64,000 bases of DNA from Thecamonas trahens ATCC 50062 (lineage: Eukaryota > Apusozoa > Apusomonadida > Apusomonadidae), in contig NW_013657663.1 of the NCBI RefSeq assembly GCF_000142905.1, forward strand, positions 33,618 to 97,617, given 5' to 3'. Below are positions 39,168-50,983 of this stretch, piece after piece. The position numbers were made by a program, and so were the translations under genes. The notes beneath the pieces are model-generated. The model was not told where the DNA came from and ran no database searches. It worked only from the letters and a program-made list of their open reading frames with translations. The first letter of the stretch is position 1. Each line of letters begins with the position of its first letter.

Positions 39168-41582
39168 TCACGCCGACAGCACGTCGTCAAAGAACAGCAG
39201 GGTGTGGACCTCGCGGTCGGCAGCGGCGGCAGGCTTGTTGAGCGCGTGGGTGTTGTCCGGATAGTGGAGGAGGCGGGCGGCGACGCCGCGGGCCCGGAGA
39301 GCATAGTACAGCTCGGTGCCCTGTGGCGGCGGAACACGGCGATCGTTGAGCCCGATCATGATGATCATCGGCACCGACGAGCCGGCCGCGACATGGGCCA
39401 TTGGCGAAGCTGCAAAGGCGGCGGCGAGGAGCTCGCCCGAGACCGGCTCGTCTGCCAGCGGCGCGCGGCCAATGACGTCCCAGCACCAGTCAGGAATGTC
39501 GGTGGCGCCCAGCATGGTCGCGATGTTGGTCACCGGGTTGCGGAGCGCCGCAGCCGCGTACGTCCCGCCGAACCGCAGCGCCGAGTGGCCCGAGAGGAAG
39601 CCGCCGTGCGATCCGCCGACAAGGAAGACGTTGGTGGCCGGGATGGCGGAAAGCGCCGGCGCCGCAAGCGCGTGCGCGGTCGCTGCCTGGACATCAGCCA
39701 CGTCCATGTCGCCTACATGGCCCGGAAGCTTGGCCACAAACGCGTTGCCAAACCCGGTCGAGCCGCGGTAGTTGGGCTTGATGACTGCGTAGCCCGAAAG
39801 GAGATAGAAGACCGTGGTGACGTCAAACGAGTCCGGGTAGCACGAGTGCGGCCCGCCGTGCGGGTTGACAATGAGACGGGCATCTGGTCCGGCGGCAGTG
39901 AGCGCGGCTTCCGAGTACAGGAGATGCGCTTCAAAGACCTCGCCAGAGTCGTCGGTGCAGGCGACGAGCTCGGTGGTGCACGTGATGTCGGAAAGCGCGG
40001 CCGCCAGCTCTGCTGAGCACGACGGCGACGGGGACGCAAGCTCGACCCAGTCCGGTGCTGAGGCACTCGAGTCGAGCGCGGTGATGAAGACCGTGGATGG
40101 GGTGGCCGGCGACGAGGAGGCGACGAGAACATGTCCGTGGGCAACATCGAGGAGGGTGCAGGTTCCGGCGCGCGGCGGCGGAAGGACGGTTGCCGTTGCC
40201 GCAGCGAGGTCGATGACCACCACACGGTAGCTAGAGCGGACGAGGGTCGTGACAAGCAGGGTGGTGGCGTTGAGCCACGCGCGGCCCGAAGCCGGGGCCA
40301 AGGAGTCCCCGTAGATACCGGTGAAAAGCTCGCCGTCGGTAGCAAGGTCCATATCGCGAGTAGCCACGACGGTCCGCGGCGAGGATGCGGGCTCGGTGAG
40401 CGCGGCCGGCCACGGGAGGGCGCACACCGCGGCAGCGCACCGGTGGGAGCGGGCAAGAGTGCGGGCAAGGTAGACAAGCTCGTCGCCGGCCGGAGTAAAG
40501 ATAGGGGCCTCGGCGCGAAAGACGCCAGTCGGCAGCGGGAGAGGCTGGAGGAGGTCAGGGAGCTGGGCCGGGACCGCGACGGCGTAGAGCTTGATGGCGC
40601 GGTTGGAGCAGTAGACCAGCCCGAGGCGGCGTGAGGCCGCCGGCACGACGCCAAAGACTAGGTGACTGCCATCGGGCGAGAAACAAGCTTGACCGAGACC
40701 CTCCAACTGCATGCCGTCGATAGCCAGATGCGACGCAGTCTCACCCGCACCGGCCGGCCCAAGCGCCGCGGCAACGTCAAGCAGGTACAGCTGCGGCCGC
40801 GCCACGCCGGTGTTCACCTCGCCCCAATCCTCGGAAAACTCGTACTTTGAGCGGATGCCAAAGGCTACTTGCTCGGTGGCGAGCTTGGCATCCGGTGCCG
40901 ACTTGGGCTTGGACACCGAGTCGCTCGCGGGAGCAAAGACATCCTTCGGCTCGATAGACTTTGGTTCTGCGACCCAGACCAGCCGCGAGGCATCGGGCGA
41001 CCAGACGAGGGTGGCAAAGGCCTGGTCCGAGACAATGTCACCATGGAGCTCGCCGAGAGCAGCAGCGTACGCCAGCGAGCCGTTCTTGCGGGCGATCTCG
41101 ATCCTGGGCCCCTTCTCCTTTGAGTTGAAGAGCGAAGCAATGAGCGATCCATCATCTGAGGTAGCGGTGAGAGCAGGAGTGGCCGACGTTGTCCGCGTAG
41201 CAACAGGGAAGGAAGACCATGTGACCGAGTCGGAGCCGTCACAGAACCAGGAGTTGGTAGTGGACGACTTGGTCGCCGTGGGCGCATGGCAAGCCGAGAA
41301 CGAGGCAGAGACAGCAGACGGAGAGTGAATGCGGCCAGAAGTAGCGAGCGGAATGGCCGAGATGGCCGTGTACCGCTGGGTGTACTCGTCCTTGCGGGTG
41401 TCATGACAGAGAGACAGAGAGACAGAGAGAGAGAGAGAGAGGTGACGATGCTGACGATGATGACGACCATGCAAACCGGTGGTGAGCAACGAGACCATGC
41501 GCAGCGACACGATACGCATTGACGCCATCACGCAGCATGTACCATTCGCGATCGTAGGTAGCAAGCAACTCACCATCACCAT
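39168..41582 (-). CDS. APEH: Acylaminoacyl-peptidase (APEH), prolyl oligopeptidase family S9C
   Basis: A serine peptidase that removes N-acylated amino acids from peptides. The C-terminal alpha/beta-hydrolase domain has the nucleophile in GGSHGGFLSGH, then NPVTNIATMLGATDIPDW, the Asp region IGLNDRRVPPPQG and the His in YPDNTHAL. These match animal APEH closely. A beta-propeller precedes it (DGSLIASLFN, FATLVWSPDASRLVWV). The 5' end is unresolved: the continuous frame starts at a GTG, and its first ~60 codons run through a CT repeat. A consensus donor (GTGAGT, complement of 41568-41573) follows an ATGGTGATG at 41582, and an AG acceptor at 41391-41392 would join it to DEYTQRY in phase 0. A CTAAC branch-like motif and AG also precede 41582. 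The stop is 13 bp from that of the CAR-like gene. Confidence 0.85.
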   Translation of the reverse strand: MVMVSCLLPTIANGTCCVMASMRIVSLRMVSLLTTGLHGRHHRQHRHLSLSLSVSLSLCHDTRKDEYTQRYTAISAIPLATSGRIHSPSAVSASFSACHAPTATKSSTTNSWFCDGSDSVTWSSFPVATRTTSATPALTATSDDGSLIASLFNSKEKGPRIEIARKNGSLAYAAALGELHGDIVSDQAFATLVWSPDASRLVWVAEPKSIEPKDVFAPASDSVSKPKSAPDAKLATEQVAFGIRSKYEFSEDWGEVNTGVARPQLYLLDVAAALGPAGAGETASHLAIDGMQLEGLGQACFSPDGSHLVFGVVPAASRRLGLVYCSNRAIKLYAVAVPAQLPDLLQPLPLPTGVFRAEAPIFTPAGDELVYLARTLARSHRCAAAVCALPWPAALTEPASSPRTVVATRDMDLATDGELFTGIYGDSLAPASGRAWLNATTLLVTTLVRSSYRVVVIDLAAATATVLPPPRAGTCTLLDVAHGHVLVASSSPATPSTVFITALDSSASAPDWVELASPSPSCSAELAAALSDITCTTELVACTDDSGEVFEAHLLYSEAALTAAGPDARLIVNPHGGPHSCYPDSFDVTTVFYLLSGYAVIKPNYRGSTGFGNAFVAKLPGHVGDMDVADVQAATAHALAAPALSAIPATNVFLVGGSHGGFLSGHSALRFGGTYAAAALRNPVTNIATMLGATDIPDWCWDVIGRAPLADEPVSGELLAAAFAASPMAHVAAGSSVPMIIMIGLNDRRVPPPQGTELYYALRARGVAARLLHYPDNTHALNKPAAAADREVHTLLFFDDVLSA
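41391..41573 (-). other. Candidate 5' intron of APEH
   Basis: On the minus strand a GTGAGT donor at 41573 and an AAG acceptor ending at 41391 bound 183 bp that include the CT/GA repeat. Removing it joins ATGGTGATG to GACGAGTAC in frame. The alternative is that an upstream exon (ATG near 41814) is used, with the acceptor just before 41582. Confidence 0.4.
41401..41442. repeat. (GA)n/(CT)n microsatellite
   Basis: ACAGAG/GAGA dinucleotide-type repeat of about 40 bp; a CT-rich tract on the APEH coding strand within its candidate intron. Confidence 0.85.
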
Positions 41583-42320
41583 CTGCACATGATTGTTGAT
41601 GGTTAGGTGTGTATGTGTGGCGAGAGCCGGCTTTGATGGAAGCTGCCCAATGTGATGGGTGATGGGGAGGGAGGGGGAGGGAGGGAGGGAGGGGCATGGA
41701 AGGCTGATCTGGGCGATGGGTGGCGAGTGGCGGAGGGAGAGTGCTGTGACACACTGAGTTTGGCTTGATCATGGCCAAGTCCACCATGTCCACCATGTCC
41801 ATCACATCAGCCATGTTAGCCGAGTCGGACGGAGGGAAGGGAGGGGGAGGGGGAGGGGAAGGGGGAGGGGGAGGGGAAATGAGTGGGTACTTGACTCATA
41901 CCTGCATACAGTGATGGAGGGTGGAGGAGGAGGAGACAACCCCAGTGGGGAGAAGGGCACTGACTATACTGTGACCTCTGGTGTGGTATGTGTGTGGTTG
42001 GGGAGGGGGAGGGGGGAGGGGGGGGGAGGGGGGAGGGAGGGGGGATGGCAACATGGGGTGTGGGAGGGGGGGAGGGGGGGGAAGGGCGGCATGGGGCCAG
42101 ACATGGGCATGAGAAATATCACACTGTACTTACTGATGAGGTATAACATGGGTGAACACGGGTGTCGACCTGGGTATCGATGTGGGTGCGGGTATACGTG
42201 GCGTTGGCGACGGACGGCATGGCGTGGGTATCGTCGATCATTATGGTCACTGCGATGACTGTGGCTGGGACACGGATGAATGTCATCATCGCACTGGTGC
42301 TGCAGGCCACCACTGAGACC
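41583..42320. other. Divergent intergenic region, G-rich tracts
   Basis: Between APEH (-) and RPC4 (+). It contains several GGGA/GGGGA-rich tracts (about 41661-41696, 41832-41878, 41999-42086). A minus-strand frame starting at 41814 (MADVMDMVDMVDLAM) could be an upstream APEH exon. No other gene seen. Confidence 0.6.
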
Positions 42321-43394
42321 ATGACTGCTCTGCCGACAATTGGCAAGGGCAAGAAGAAGAAGGGCAAGAAGAAGGCGACGCCGACGATGGCTGCTCTGGA
42401 GGCCATGCTGCTGTCGAGTGACAAGGCCTCGTCGCGTCGTGGAGGAAACCGCGGAAAGGGTCGTCGCGGGCGTGGTCGTGGACGCGGACGTGGACGTGGT
42501 CGTGGCCGTGGTCGCGGGCGCGGACGTGGACCGGCGCTCATCCGCGAGGATGACGTGCTCGCCGGCCCGTTCTCCAACCCAGCGTTCAACAAGCCCAAGA
42601 AGAACACGCGTCCGAGCACCGGCGGCGGCGGTGGCGGCGGTGGTGGCTCTGGTGGCTCTCGCAGCTCCAGGACGTCGTCCAAGAAGGGCCGAACCGGCGT
42701 TCGAATGGACGTCCGTATCTCGCAGGCCGCGCGCGAGGCGGTGGGCAGGGTCGCGCCCGCTCGAGCCGGGCGGTCCGGCCTCGAGGCTAACGCTGACGAG
42801 CTGGACGACGATGCCGGCGACGACATTGCCGACTACAACGTCTCGCGCCCGATGGTGCTTGGCGACAAGGGTGCGGCCGTCCTCATCGGTGCCAACCGCC
42901 ACGAGGCCGAGCTTCCGGCCGACGAGCCACAGATTAGCAACGGCGGCCAGCCCGGTCCGCTCTTTGCCCGCGACGGCTACATGGTCATGCAGATGCCGCC
43001 GACACTCCCGCTAGCACCGGTCGATGCTGCCGATGCGGGCGCCTCGGGCAGCAACGCCGACGACGACGGCGATGGCGAGGCCCGCGACAAGAGCACGCTC
43101 CGCCGCCAGCGCATCCCCATGCACAACTCGGTCCTGCGCCAGGTCGAGCCCGGCAAGATCGGCAAGATTGTCGTCCGCGCTTCGGGCCGGACGCAAATGA
43201 TCATCGGCGGCGTCACCTTTGAACTTCGCGGGGGAACCCAGACTCGCTTTGCCGAGCAGCTGGCTATTGTCCGCCCGCCTGCTGTTACGCCCGAAGGGCC
43301 TCCGGCCGACGGCGAGTGCGGCCACATCACGTTTGTGGGTCAGGCCGCTGCCCGCCTTGTTGCCATGCCTGCTCTCGGCGCCACCCAGCGGTAA
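42321..43394 (+). CDS. POLR3D: RNA polymerase III subunit RPC4 (POLR3D/RPC53)
   Basis: 357 residues from the ATG at 42321 (TALPTIGKGKKKKGKKK); the frame is open further upstream without an obvious better start. The N-terminus is Lys-rich and then a Gly/Arg repeat (about 42455-42535). The C-terminal half carries the RPC4 signature: YMVMQMPPTLPLAP, then PGKIGKIVVRASGRTQMIIG, GVTFELRGG and a final GHITFVGQAAARLVAMP. In Pol III, RPC4 pairs with RPC5 in the TFIIF-like module used for initiation and termination. The Arg-Gly repeat is longer than usual for the family as I know it. Nuclear. Stop 26 bp from the convergent coiled-coil gene. Confidence 0.85.
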   Translation: MTALPTIGKGKKKKGKKKATPTMAALEAMLLSSDKASSRRGGNRGKGRRGRGRGRGRGRGRGRGRGRGRGPALIREDDVLAGPFSNPAFNKPKKNTRPSTGGGGGGGGGSGGSRSSRTSSKKGRTGVRMDVRISQAAREAVGRVAPARAGRSGLEANADELDDDAGDDIADYNVSRPMVLGDKGAAVLIGANRHEAELPADEPQISNGGQPGPLFARDGYMVMQMPPTLPLAPVDAADAGASGSNADDDGDGEARDKSTLRRQRIPMHNSVLRQVEPGKIGKIVVRASGRTQMIIGGVTFELRGGTQTRFAEQLAIVRPPAVTPEGPPADGECGHITFVGQAAARLVAMPALGATQR

Positions 43395-43420
43395 CTCGTG
43401 TCTGCCGCCGCTGTTTACTC

Positions 43421-45642
43421 TCATCGAAGGTCCTGGAGAACCGAGCTCTGTCGCGACAGCGGTTCGGCCCGCGACGCGCCCAGGACCGCCATCAGGTCGG
43501 CCTTTGCCGTCTCGAGCTCTGCCGCGCCTACCATGCTCATACCGAGCGTCTCGTTGAGCGCGTGTAGCATCGAGTCGTTACCAAAGCCCGATGCGTTGGG
43601 ATCGGCCTCAACGTTCTCCACCTCCCAGCCCACGCTCGGCTTGGTCGCCAGTGCCGACTTGCGCAGCGCCGGCGCCACTGCGGGCCCGCTCGCTGGTGAT
43701 GCCGACGCCCGCAGCACCGCAGAGGTGAGCACGAGCTCGTCGGCCAGCACGCTGTTGGACGCCTCTAGACGCGCAGCCTGTGCGCCCTCGGCATCAAGCA
43801 CCGCTGTCACCTGCGCAACTCGCGCCTGGAGCTCTTCCCGAAGCGAAAGAAGTTTTGAGAGCAGCTCGTCCTTACGAGCCGCCAGCTTCGCTGTCCGCTC
43901 GCGGGCGGCGGTCACCTCGCTCGCCAGCGCCGTCATCCGCTCAGTATACTCGGCCCGGAGCTGCCGGATCTCGGCCTTCAGCACTGTCTTGGTCTCGAGC
44001 AGCTGCTCGCCCTGGCCCCGCAGCGCGTCGAGCTTGGCCCTTGCTGAGCTCTCGGCCTCGCTCATCTGCGCCTTGAGGCTGTCGCGCTGGACCTCGAGCT
44101 CACGGACCCGCGCCCGCAGCTGCGCCACCGATGCCGCCCTCTTGGTCGCCTTGGACTCGTCGGATGATGCCGCCGATGCCCGCTGGCTCCGGAGTCCCGC
44201 CAGCTGCGCCTTGAGCGCCTCGGCCGCCGACGAGAGCAACTCGATCTCGGCCTGCGCCCGGTCGCGGTCAGCCGCCGCAGCCGCAGCCTCAGCCTCGACG
44301 CTTTCGCGCTCGTTCTCGACTTGGGCCTGCAGGCTCGCAATGCTCGCCCGCAGCTCGATCGCCGCCGCCTGGGTCGCCTTGGCAGTCGCACGCGTCGCCG
44401 CCGCGCTCGCCGCCGCCGCGTCGCGGCCCGACCGTAAATCTGCAACCTCGGCCGTCAGGCTGTCGCGTTCCCGCTTGAGCGCGGCGAGCTCGTCCCGAGC
44501 CGCATCGAGCTCGCCCGTCGGCAAAGGCTGGGCGAGGCTCGCAATCTCGGCCTTGAGCTTGGCCTTGGTGGTGGTGAGCGCGTTGAGCTCGGCGCGCGCA
44601 GCACTGAGCTCGTTGGCCGCTGCCGCCGCCGCTGTCGACACTTCCGCCGCCGCCGCCTCGGCAGCAGCTCGCTTGAGCTCGAGGCTCACCGCGAGCTCGT
44701 CGCAAGTGTGCTGCAGCGCCGCAATTTCAGTCTCGACCTTGGTCAGTGCTGCCTTTGCATCACGGGCGTCGTTGTCGGCCTGCCCGGCCTGCCGCTCGAT
44801 AGACGCTTCCAGGTCATCCATCTGAGCCGCCAGCGCCGCAGCGTCGGCCTCGAGCTCGGCCTTTTTCGTCCGCGCGCTCATGACCTGCTCGCGAAGCTGG
44901 GCGAGCGAGAACTCGGCGTCGGCGTTGGCCATCTCCAGCCGCGAAATCTCCGACCCGAGCTCCTCCAGCTCGGCAGCCAGCGCCTCCTGGGCCGCCACCA
45001 CTTCGGCGGCTTCGGCGGCAGCCTTGCGCTTGGCCTCGATCTGCCGCCGCAGCTCGGCCGAGGCGTCAGTCGTGCCGAGCCCAGACGAGCCAAGCGTCCG
45101 CGACGGCGTCGACATCGACGTCTGCGGCTGTGGTGAGAGCAGCTGCTCCCGCTGCTGCTGTACACTCGGCGACGAGGCTGGCGCCGGCGATCCGCGCCGC
45201 AACCTCGCCAACGGATTGTCCGTGCCTCCACTGACCGCGCCTCCCACCTGTGGCGACGACAACGACGACGATGCAGACTTTGCTGAAAGAAGTGACGAGG
45301 CCCGCAGCCGAGCAAGTGGATTCGACGACGACGACGACGACGAGAGTGAGGTCGACGACCCAGACGACGACGACAAAGATAGCGACGATGTGGCACTCGC
45401 AGCCGAGCTGGCAGTCTTGGCAGATGTGTTAGGAGTGGCGGATGATGTGGGCCCTCTCAGCCGTGCGGTGAAGAGCGCAAACGAACTCGTGGCCGATGAT
45501 CCTCCGGCAGTGGCGGTGGCAGTGGTGGCAGTGGTGGTGGTGGTGGCGTTGTTGGCGTTGCTGGCATGGCTGGCGGTGGTGAGCGGGGAGGACGGTTGAA
45601 GAGCGCAGCAGCTGTGGACATGCGCTCGGTGGGGGAGAACAT
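43421..45642 (-). CDS. Long coiled-coil protein with Ser-rich N-terminus, N-terminal frameshift
   Basis: About 740 residues. The first ~220 are Ser/Thr/Ala-rich low complexity with two NPLARLR motifs. The rest (about 45060 to 43750) is an almost continuous coiled coil rich in Ala, Glu, Leu, Arg and Lys. A short C-terminal segment after it has LHALNETLGMSMVG. No enzymatic motif. A cytoskeletal or scaffold role is inferred. The main frame has no ATG at its 5' end. The nearby ATGs at 45642 (MFSPTERM) and 45621 (MSTAAALFNRPP) enter the main frame if one base is missing in the GGGG at 45585-45588 (CCCC on the coding strand). The product then reads through TASHASNANNATT. Confidence 0.7.
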
Positions 45643-45846
45643 GTGGATGCTGGTGGGGTGGTGAGGTGGTGGGAGTTGCTTGACTTGCTTGGCGGCTGGC
45701 TCTGCTCCGTCGCGGCTGGCGGTGGGTTGGCGCGTGCGCAGGGCAATGGCGCCAGCGCCGATGGCGCAAAAAATTTGAACGCAGTTTGATGGCGGCGCCT
45801 GTCGGTACATATCGGCTGGCAGGGGAGGGGGGGGGGGCGAGAGGTT

Positions 45847-47620
<1,774 letters not shown>

Positions 47621-50600
47621 ATGTACACAAGTGGCAGTATGATGTGTGCAGTTGCTGTAGTGGTGGTGGGCATGGCTGTGCTCGGCATGGTCCAGGCGGA
47701 GCAGGTCGGCAAGTACGAGCTGCTGGCAAGCTACTCGCCGGTGGCAGCTTCGGCGGCGGTTGTGATCTCGGGCAAGGCGCGGTTCTCGGTTCTCACTCCG
47801 CGGGTCATCCGGTGCGAGTACGCCAGCTCGGGCAGCTTTAACGATGCGGCCACGACTGCGTTTATCAACAGGAACACCTCGGTCCCGCACTACTCCACGG
47901 CGACGTCCAACGGCGTCCTCACCATCACCACTCAGTACCTCAAGCTCGAGTATGTGGTGGGCAGTCCGTTCTCGGGCGCCACGCTCTCGATCGCCTCGGT
48001 GGCGGGCAACTCGTCGCGGGTGGCGAGGCCGGGCAAGAGCTCGTGGGCCTTTCGCGGCGCGCCCAGCGCGCCGTCGGCGGCGTTTGAGACCTGGCACTAC
48101 GGCGATGCGCCTGAGGGCAACCTGCTCGGCACCATCAAGTCGCTCGACCTGCTGGGCGTTATCTCGCTCAACTGCACCGAGAACGCGCACGTTCGGATCC
48201 ACGATGAGTCGCTTCACTGCCGGTGGGGCCTTGTCTCGCGGGCCGGATGGGCAGCGGTCGACGACACGCCGAACTATGTGCTCGACAAGGAGCTGGCGTG
48301 GTGGGACGGGCCGGCCAAGAACCCAGACTCTGCTGACGTGACTTTTTTGGGCACGGGCACGACTACATGGGTGCACTGGCCGACTTTGTGACGCTTGCCG
48401 GCAAGATCCCGATGGCCCCGCGGTACGCGGCCGGCATCTTCCGCACCCGGTGGTACGACTACAACTCGCACGATGTGCTCGACGTGCTCGACGACTACGA
48501 GATCCGCTCCATTCCACTTGACGTGCTCATCCTTGACATGGACTGGCACCAGAAGGCGCCACCGCCCAACGCGTGGGGCTCGTACACCTGGGACACGCGG
48601 CTGTTCCCCATCCCCGACGCGTTTGTGCACGCGGTCTCGTCCAAGGGCCTGCCGATGATGGTCAACATCCACGACGACAACGGCATTGCCAACGTCGAGG
48701 CCGAGTATGCTGCGGCGGCCAAGGCACTGGGTGTCACCGGCGGCGGCTCGATTGCCTTTGACATTGTCAATCAGTCGTATGCCTACGTGCTCGAGGACAT
48801 TGTCATGGGCGCGGTGGTTGCCACCGCCGGTCCGGCGCCATACGGCATCGACACCGGCTCGCCGTCGTACTGGGGCGGGTGGTGGACCGATTTTCAGCAG
48901 GGCGGGAACCAGGGAAACACGCCCGGCGGCTACCTCTCAGCCGAGATCATCCTCAACAAGCTGCGCGGAACCGACTACATGCGCCGCGGTGTCAACCAGC
49001 GCGACTACACGCTGTCGCGGTGGGGTGGGCTCGGCAATCATCGCTACGGCCAGGGCTTCTCCGGCGACGTGCTCGTTGTCGACTGGGCCGATCTCGCGTT
49101 CCAGCCGTACTTTTCCATGACCGCTACCAACGTCGGCTTTGGCTTTTGGTCGCACGATCTGGTCGGCCCGCCCAACACCGCCGCCGCCGCCCGCGAGCTC
49201 CACACCCGCTGGCTGCAGTGGGGCGCGTTCTCGGGCGTGTTCCGGACCCACGACCGCGGCATGTCGGCCGGCTCGTGTGCCGACACAGACCCGAACACCT
49301 GCTTTGTGGTCGAGGTGTGGAACACGGACAAGGAGAACTTTAAGATCAACCGCGAGGCCATGGTCCAACGCTCCGAGCTTGTTCCCTACATCTACACCGC
49401 ATACCGGGCCGCGTTCGAGACCGGGCTCTCGCTCATTCGCCCGATGTACTACTACTGGCCCGAGTTCGACGCGGCGTACGCCACGACGCCGACCGGCCGC
49501 TTTGCGCAGTACATGTTTGGCCCGGACATCCTCGTTGCACCGGTGGTGGTCCCGTCGGACATTGTTTCGGGCCTCACCCCATGGTCGGTCTTCATTCCTC
49601 CGGGAACCTGGTACGAGGTCGGGACCGGCGCCATGGTGTTCGGCACAAGCGACGGTTCGACGGTGCTGAGCAAGTCGTTCCCGCTCCACGAGATCCCGAT
49701 GTTTGTCCGCGGCTCGGCCATTCTGCCCAAGGTCTCGCTCGTGCCGGGCAAGCCGCTCGGCAACGCGCTCCGCCAGTACTCGCACCTGGTGCTCGAGCTG
49801 TACCCGCCGCTGGCAGCGTCCACATCGACAGTGGTGTACGAGGACGACGGCGCGACGCTCGACTACGTGGCATCGGAGGCGTACGTGGTGACTACTGTCG
49901 GGTACACCTCGGCAGCGGCCGACGGCGTGACCACGCTCAAGCTCACGGTCTCCTCGGCGCCGGCCGCGGGCAAGCCATACCCGCTCTTCCCGAGCGCGCG
50001 CACCTACGAGGTTCGCGTCGTGTCGGGCATGCCGCTCATGAGCGGAAGCGTCAACGGCGTGGCCTTGACTGCCAACGACTGGTCGTACGACGGTGAGCGG
50101 ATGATGCTGAGCGTAACGACGCCGGCTGCGGTGCCGACCTCGGCGCCGGCCTCGATCGTGCTGCTCTTCGCGAGCCCGGACGAGAGCCTGCTCATGGGCG
50201 CACGTGGAATGGTGAACCACGGCATCCACGCCAAGAAGAAGCTCGATGAGGCGCGAGTGACGCCCGGCGCGCACTCGCCGACTGGTGGAAAGCTCATGGC
50301 ACTCGCGTCGGCTGGCTTTGAGCTCTCTGCTTACGCCAAGAGCTCGGCGACGCAGTTTATGACCGTGCTCAAGAGCCTTAGTGCGCGACTCGACGCCGCC
50401 TCGGCCGAGCTCGCCGCCGTCCAGCCTTCGCTGCCGGCGTACACCTTTACCCAGCTGTGGGATCCGGCGCGCCAAGACAATGCGCTCTGCTGCGCGGCGC
50501 AGTGCTACAAGGACAACTCGTACTACGCGTCGCTGAGGATCGAGGGCTACGGCGTCTCGCCGGGCACTCCGGGCTCGATTCCGCTGCTGGCGTACTACTC

Positions 50601-50928
50601 GGCGAGTGCGCAGGATAACGCCGACTCGACTTACGGGCTGCAGTTTGCAAGCGAGTACGCGCCGGCGCAGTTCTCGGCCAACGGCTATGTGCTCGCGTTG
50701 GAAGCGCCGGGTACCGTCCCGCTGCAGCTGTTTTACTCTGCATCGCGGCACGACTACCTCACGGTGGCGTCGGCCGAAGGCATCGCCTACGCGAACAGCA
50801 ACGGGTACACGCGCATCGACAGCGCACTCGGGTGGGTCTACACCTCGCCGCCGTTGTCGGGATCGTCATCGATCGACGCCGCGCGGTGGACGTACGCGGC
50901 GACACTCCTGGCCAACGCAGCAAACTAA
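47621..50928 (+). CDS. Secreted GH31-family alpha-glycosidase, one frameshift
   Basis: About 1,100 residues once one missing base in T6 (48343-48348) is allowed for. With it, the junction reads FFGHGHDYMGALADF, the classic GH31 entry, directly followed by RYAAGIFRTRWYDYN. A signal peptide is visible (MMCAVAVVVVGMAVLGMVQA). The barrel contains LDVLILDMDWHQ, a probable nucleophile Asp in GGWWTDFQQGG, and RWGGLGNHRYGQGFSGD, NVGFGFWSHDLVG and FSGVFRTHDRG. It hydrolyses or transfers alpha-glucosyl or xylosyl residues; exact specificity unknown. After the beta domains, about 150 C-terminal residues resemble the DUF5648-type repeat (LLAYYSASAQDN, LQLFYSASRHDYL). A lysosomal, phagosomal or secreted site is likely. 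It ends 55 bp from the convergent channel gene. Confidence 0.85.
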
Positions 50929-50983
50929 GGCTAGTCGGTAAAAGTACAACAGCACACCCCATGTCATGGCCGAGTGAACGGGC

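Noticed and set aside
35037-40016. A 1,659-codon plus-strand frame
   Set aside because: The last ~330 codons are antisense to APEH and lack coding character; the true CAR end is reached by a one-base correction at 39027-39031. The first 58 codons precede the likely ATG.
48937-50751. 604-codon minus-strand frame
   Set aside because: Antisense of GH31; Arg/His/Val-rich with no domain.
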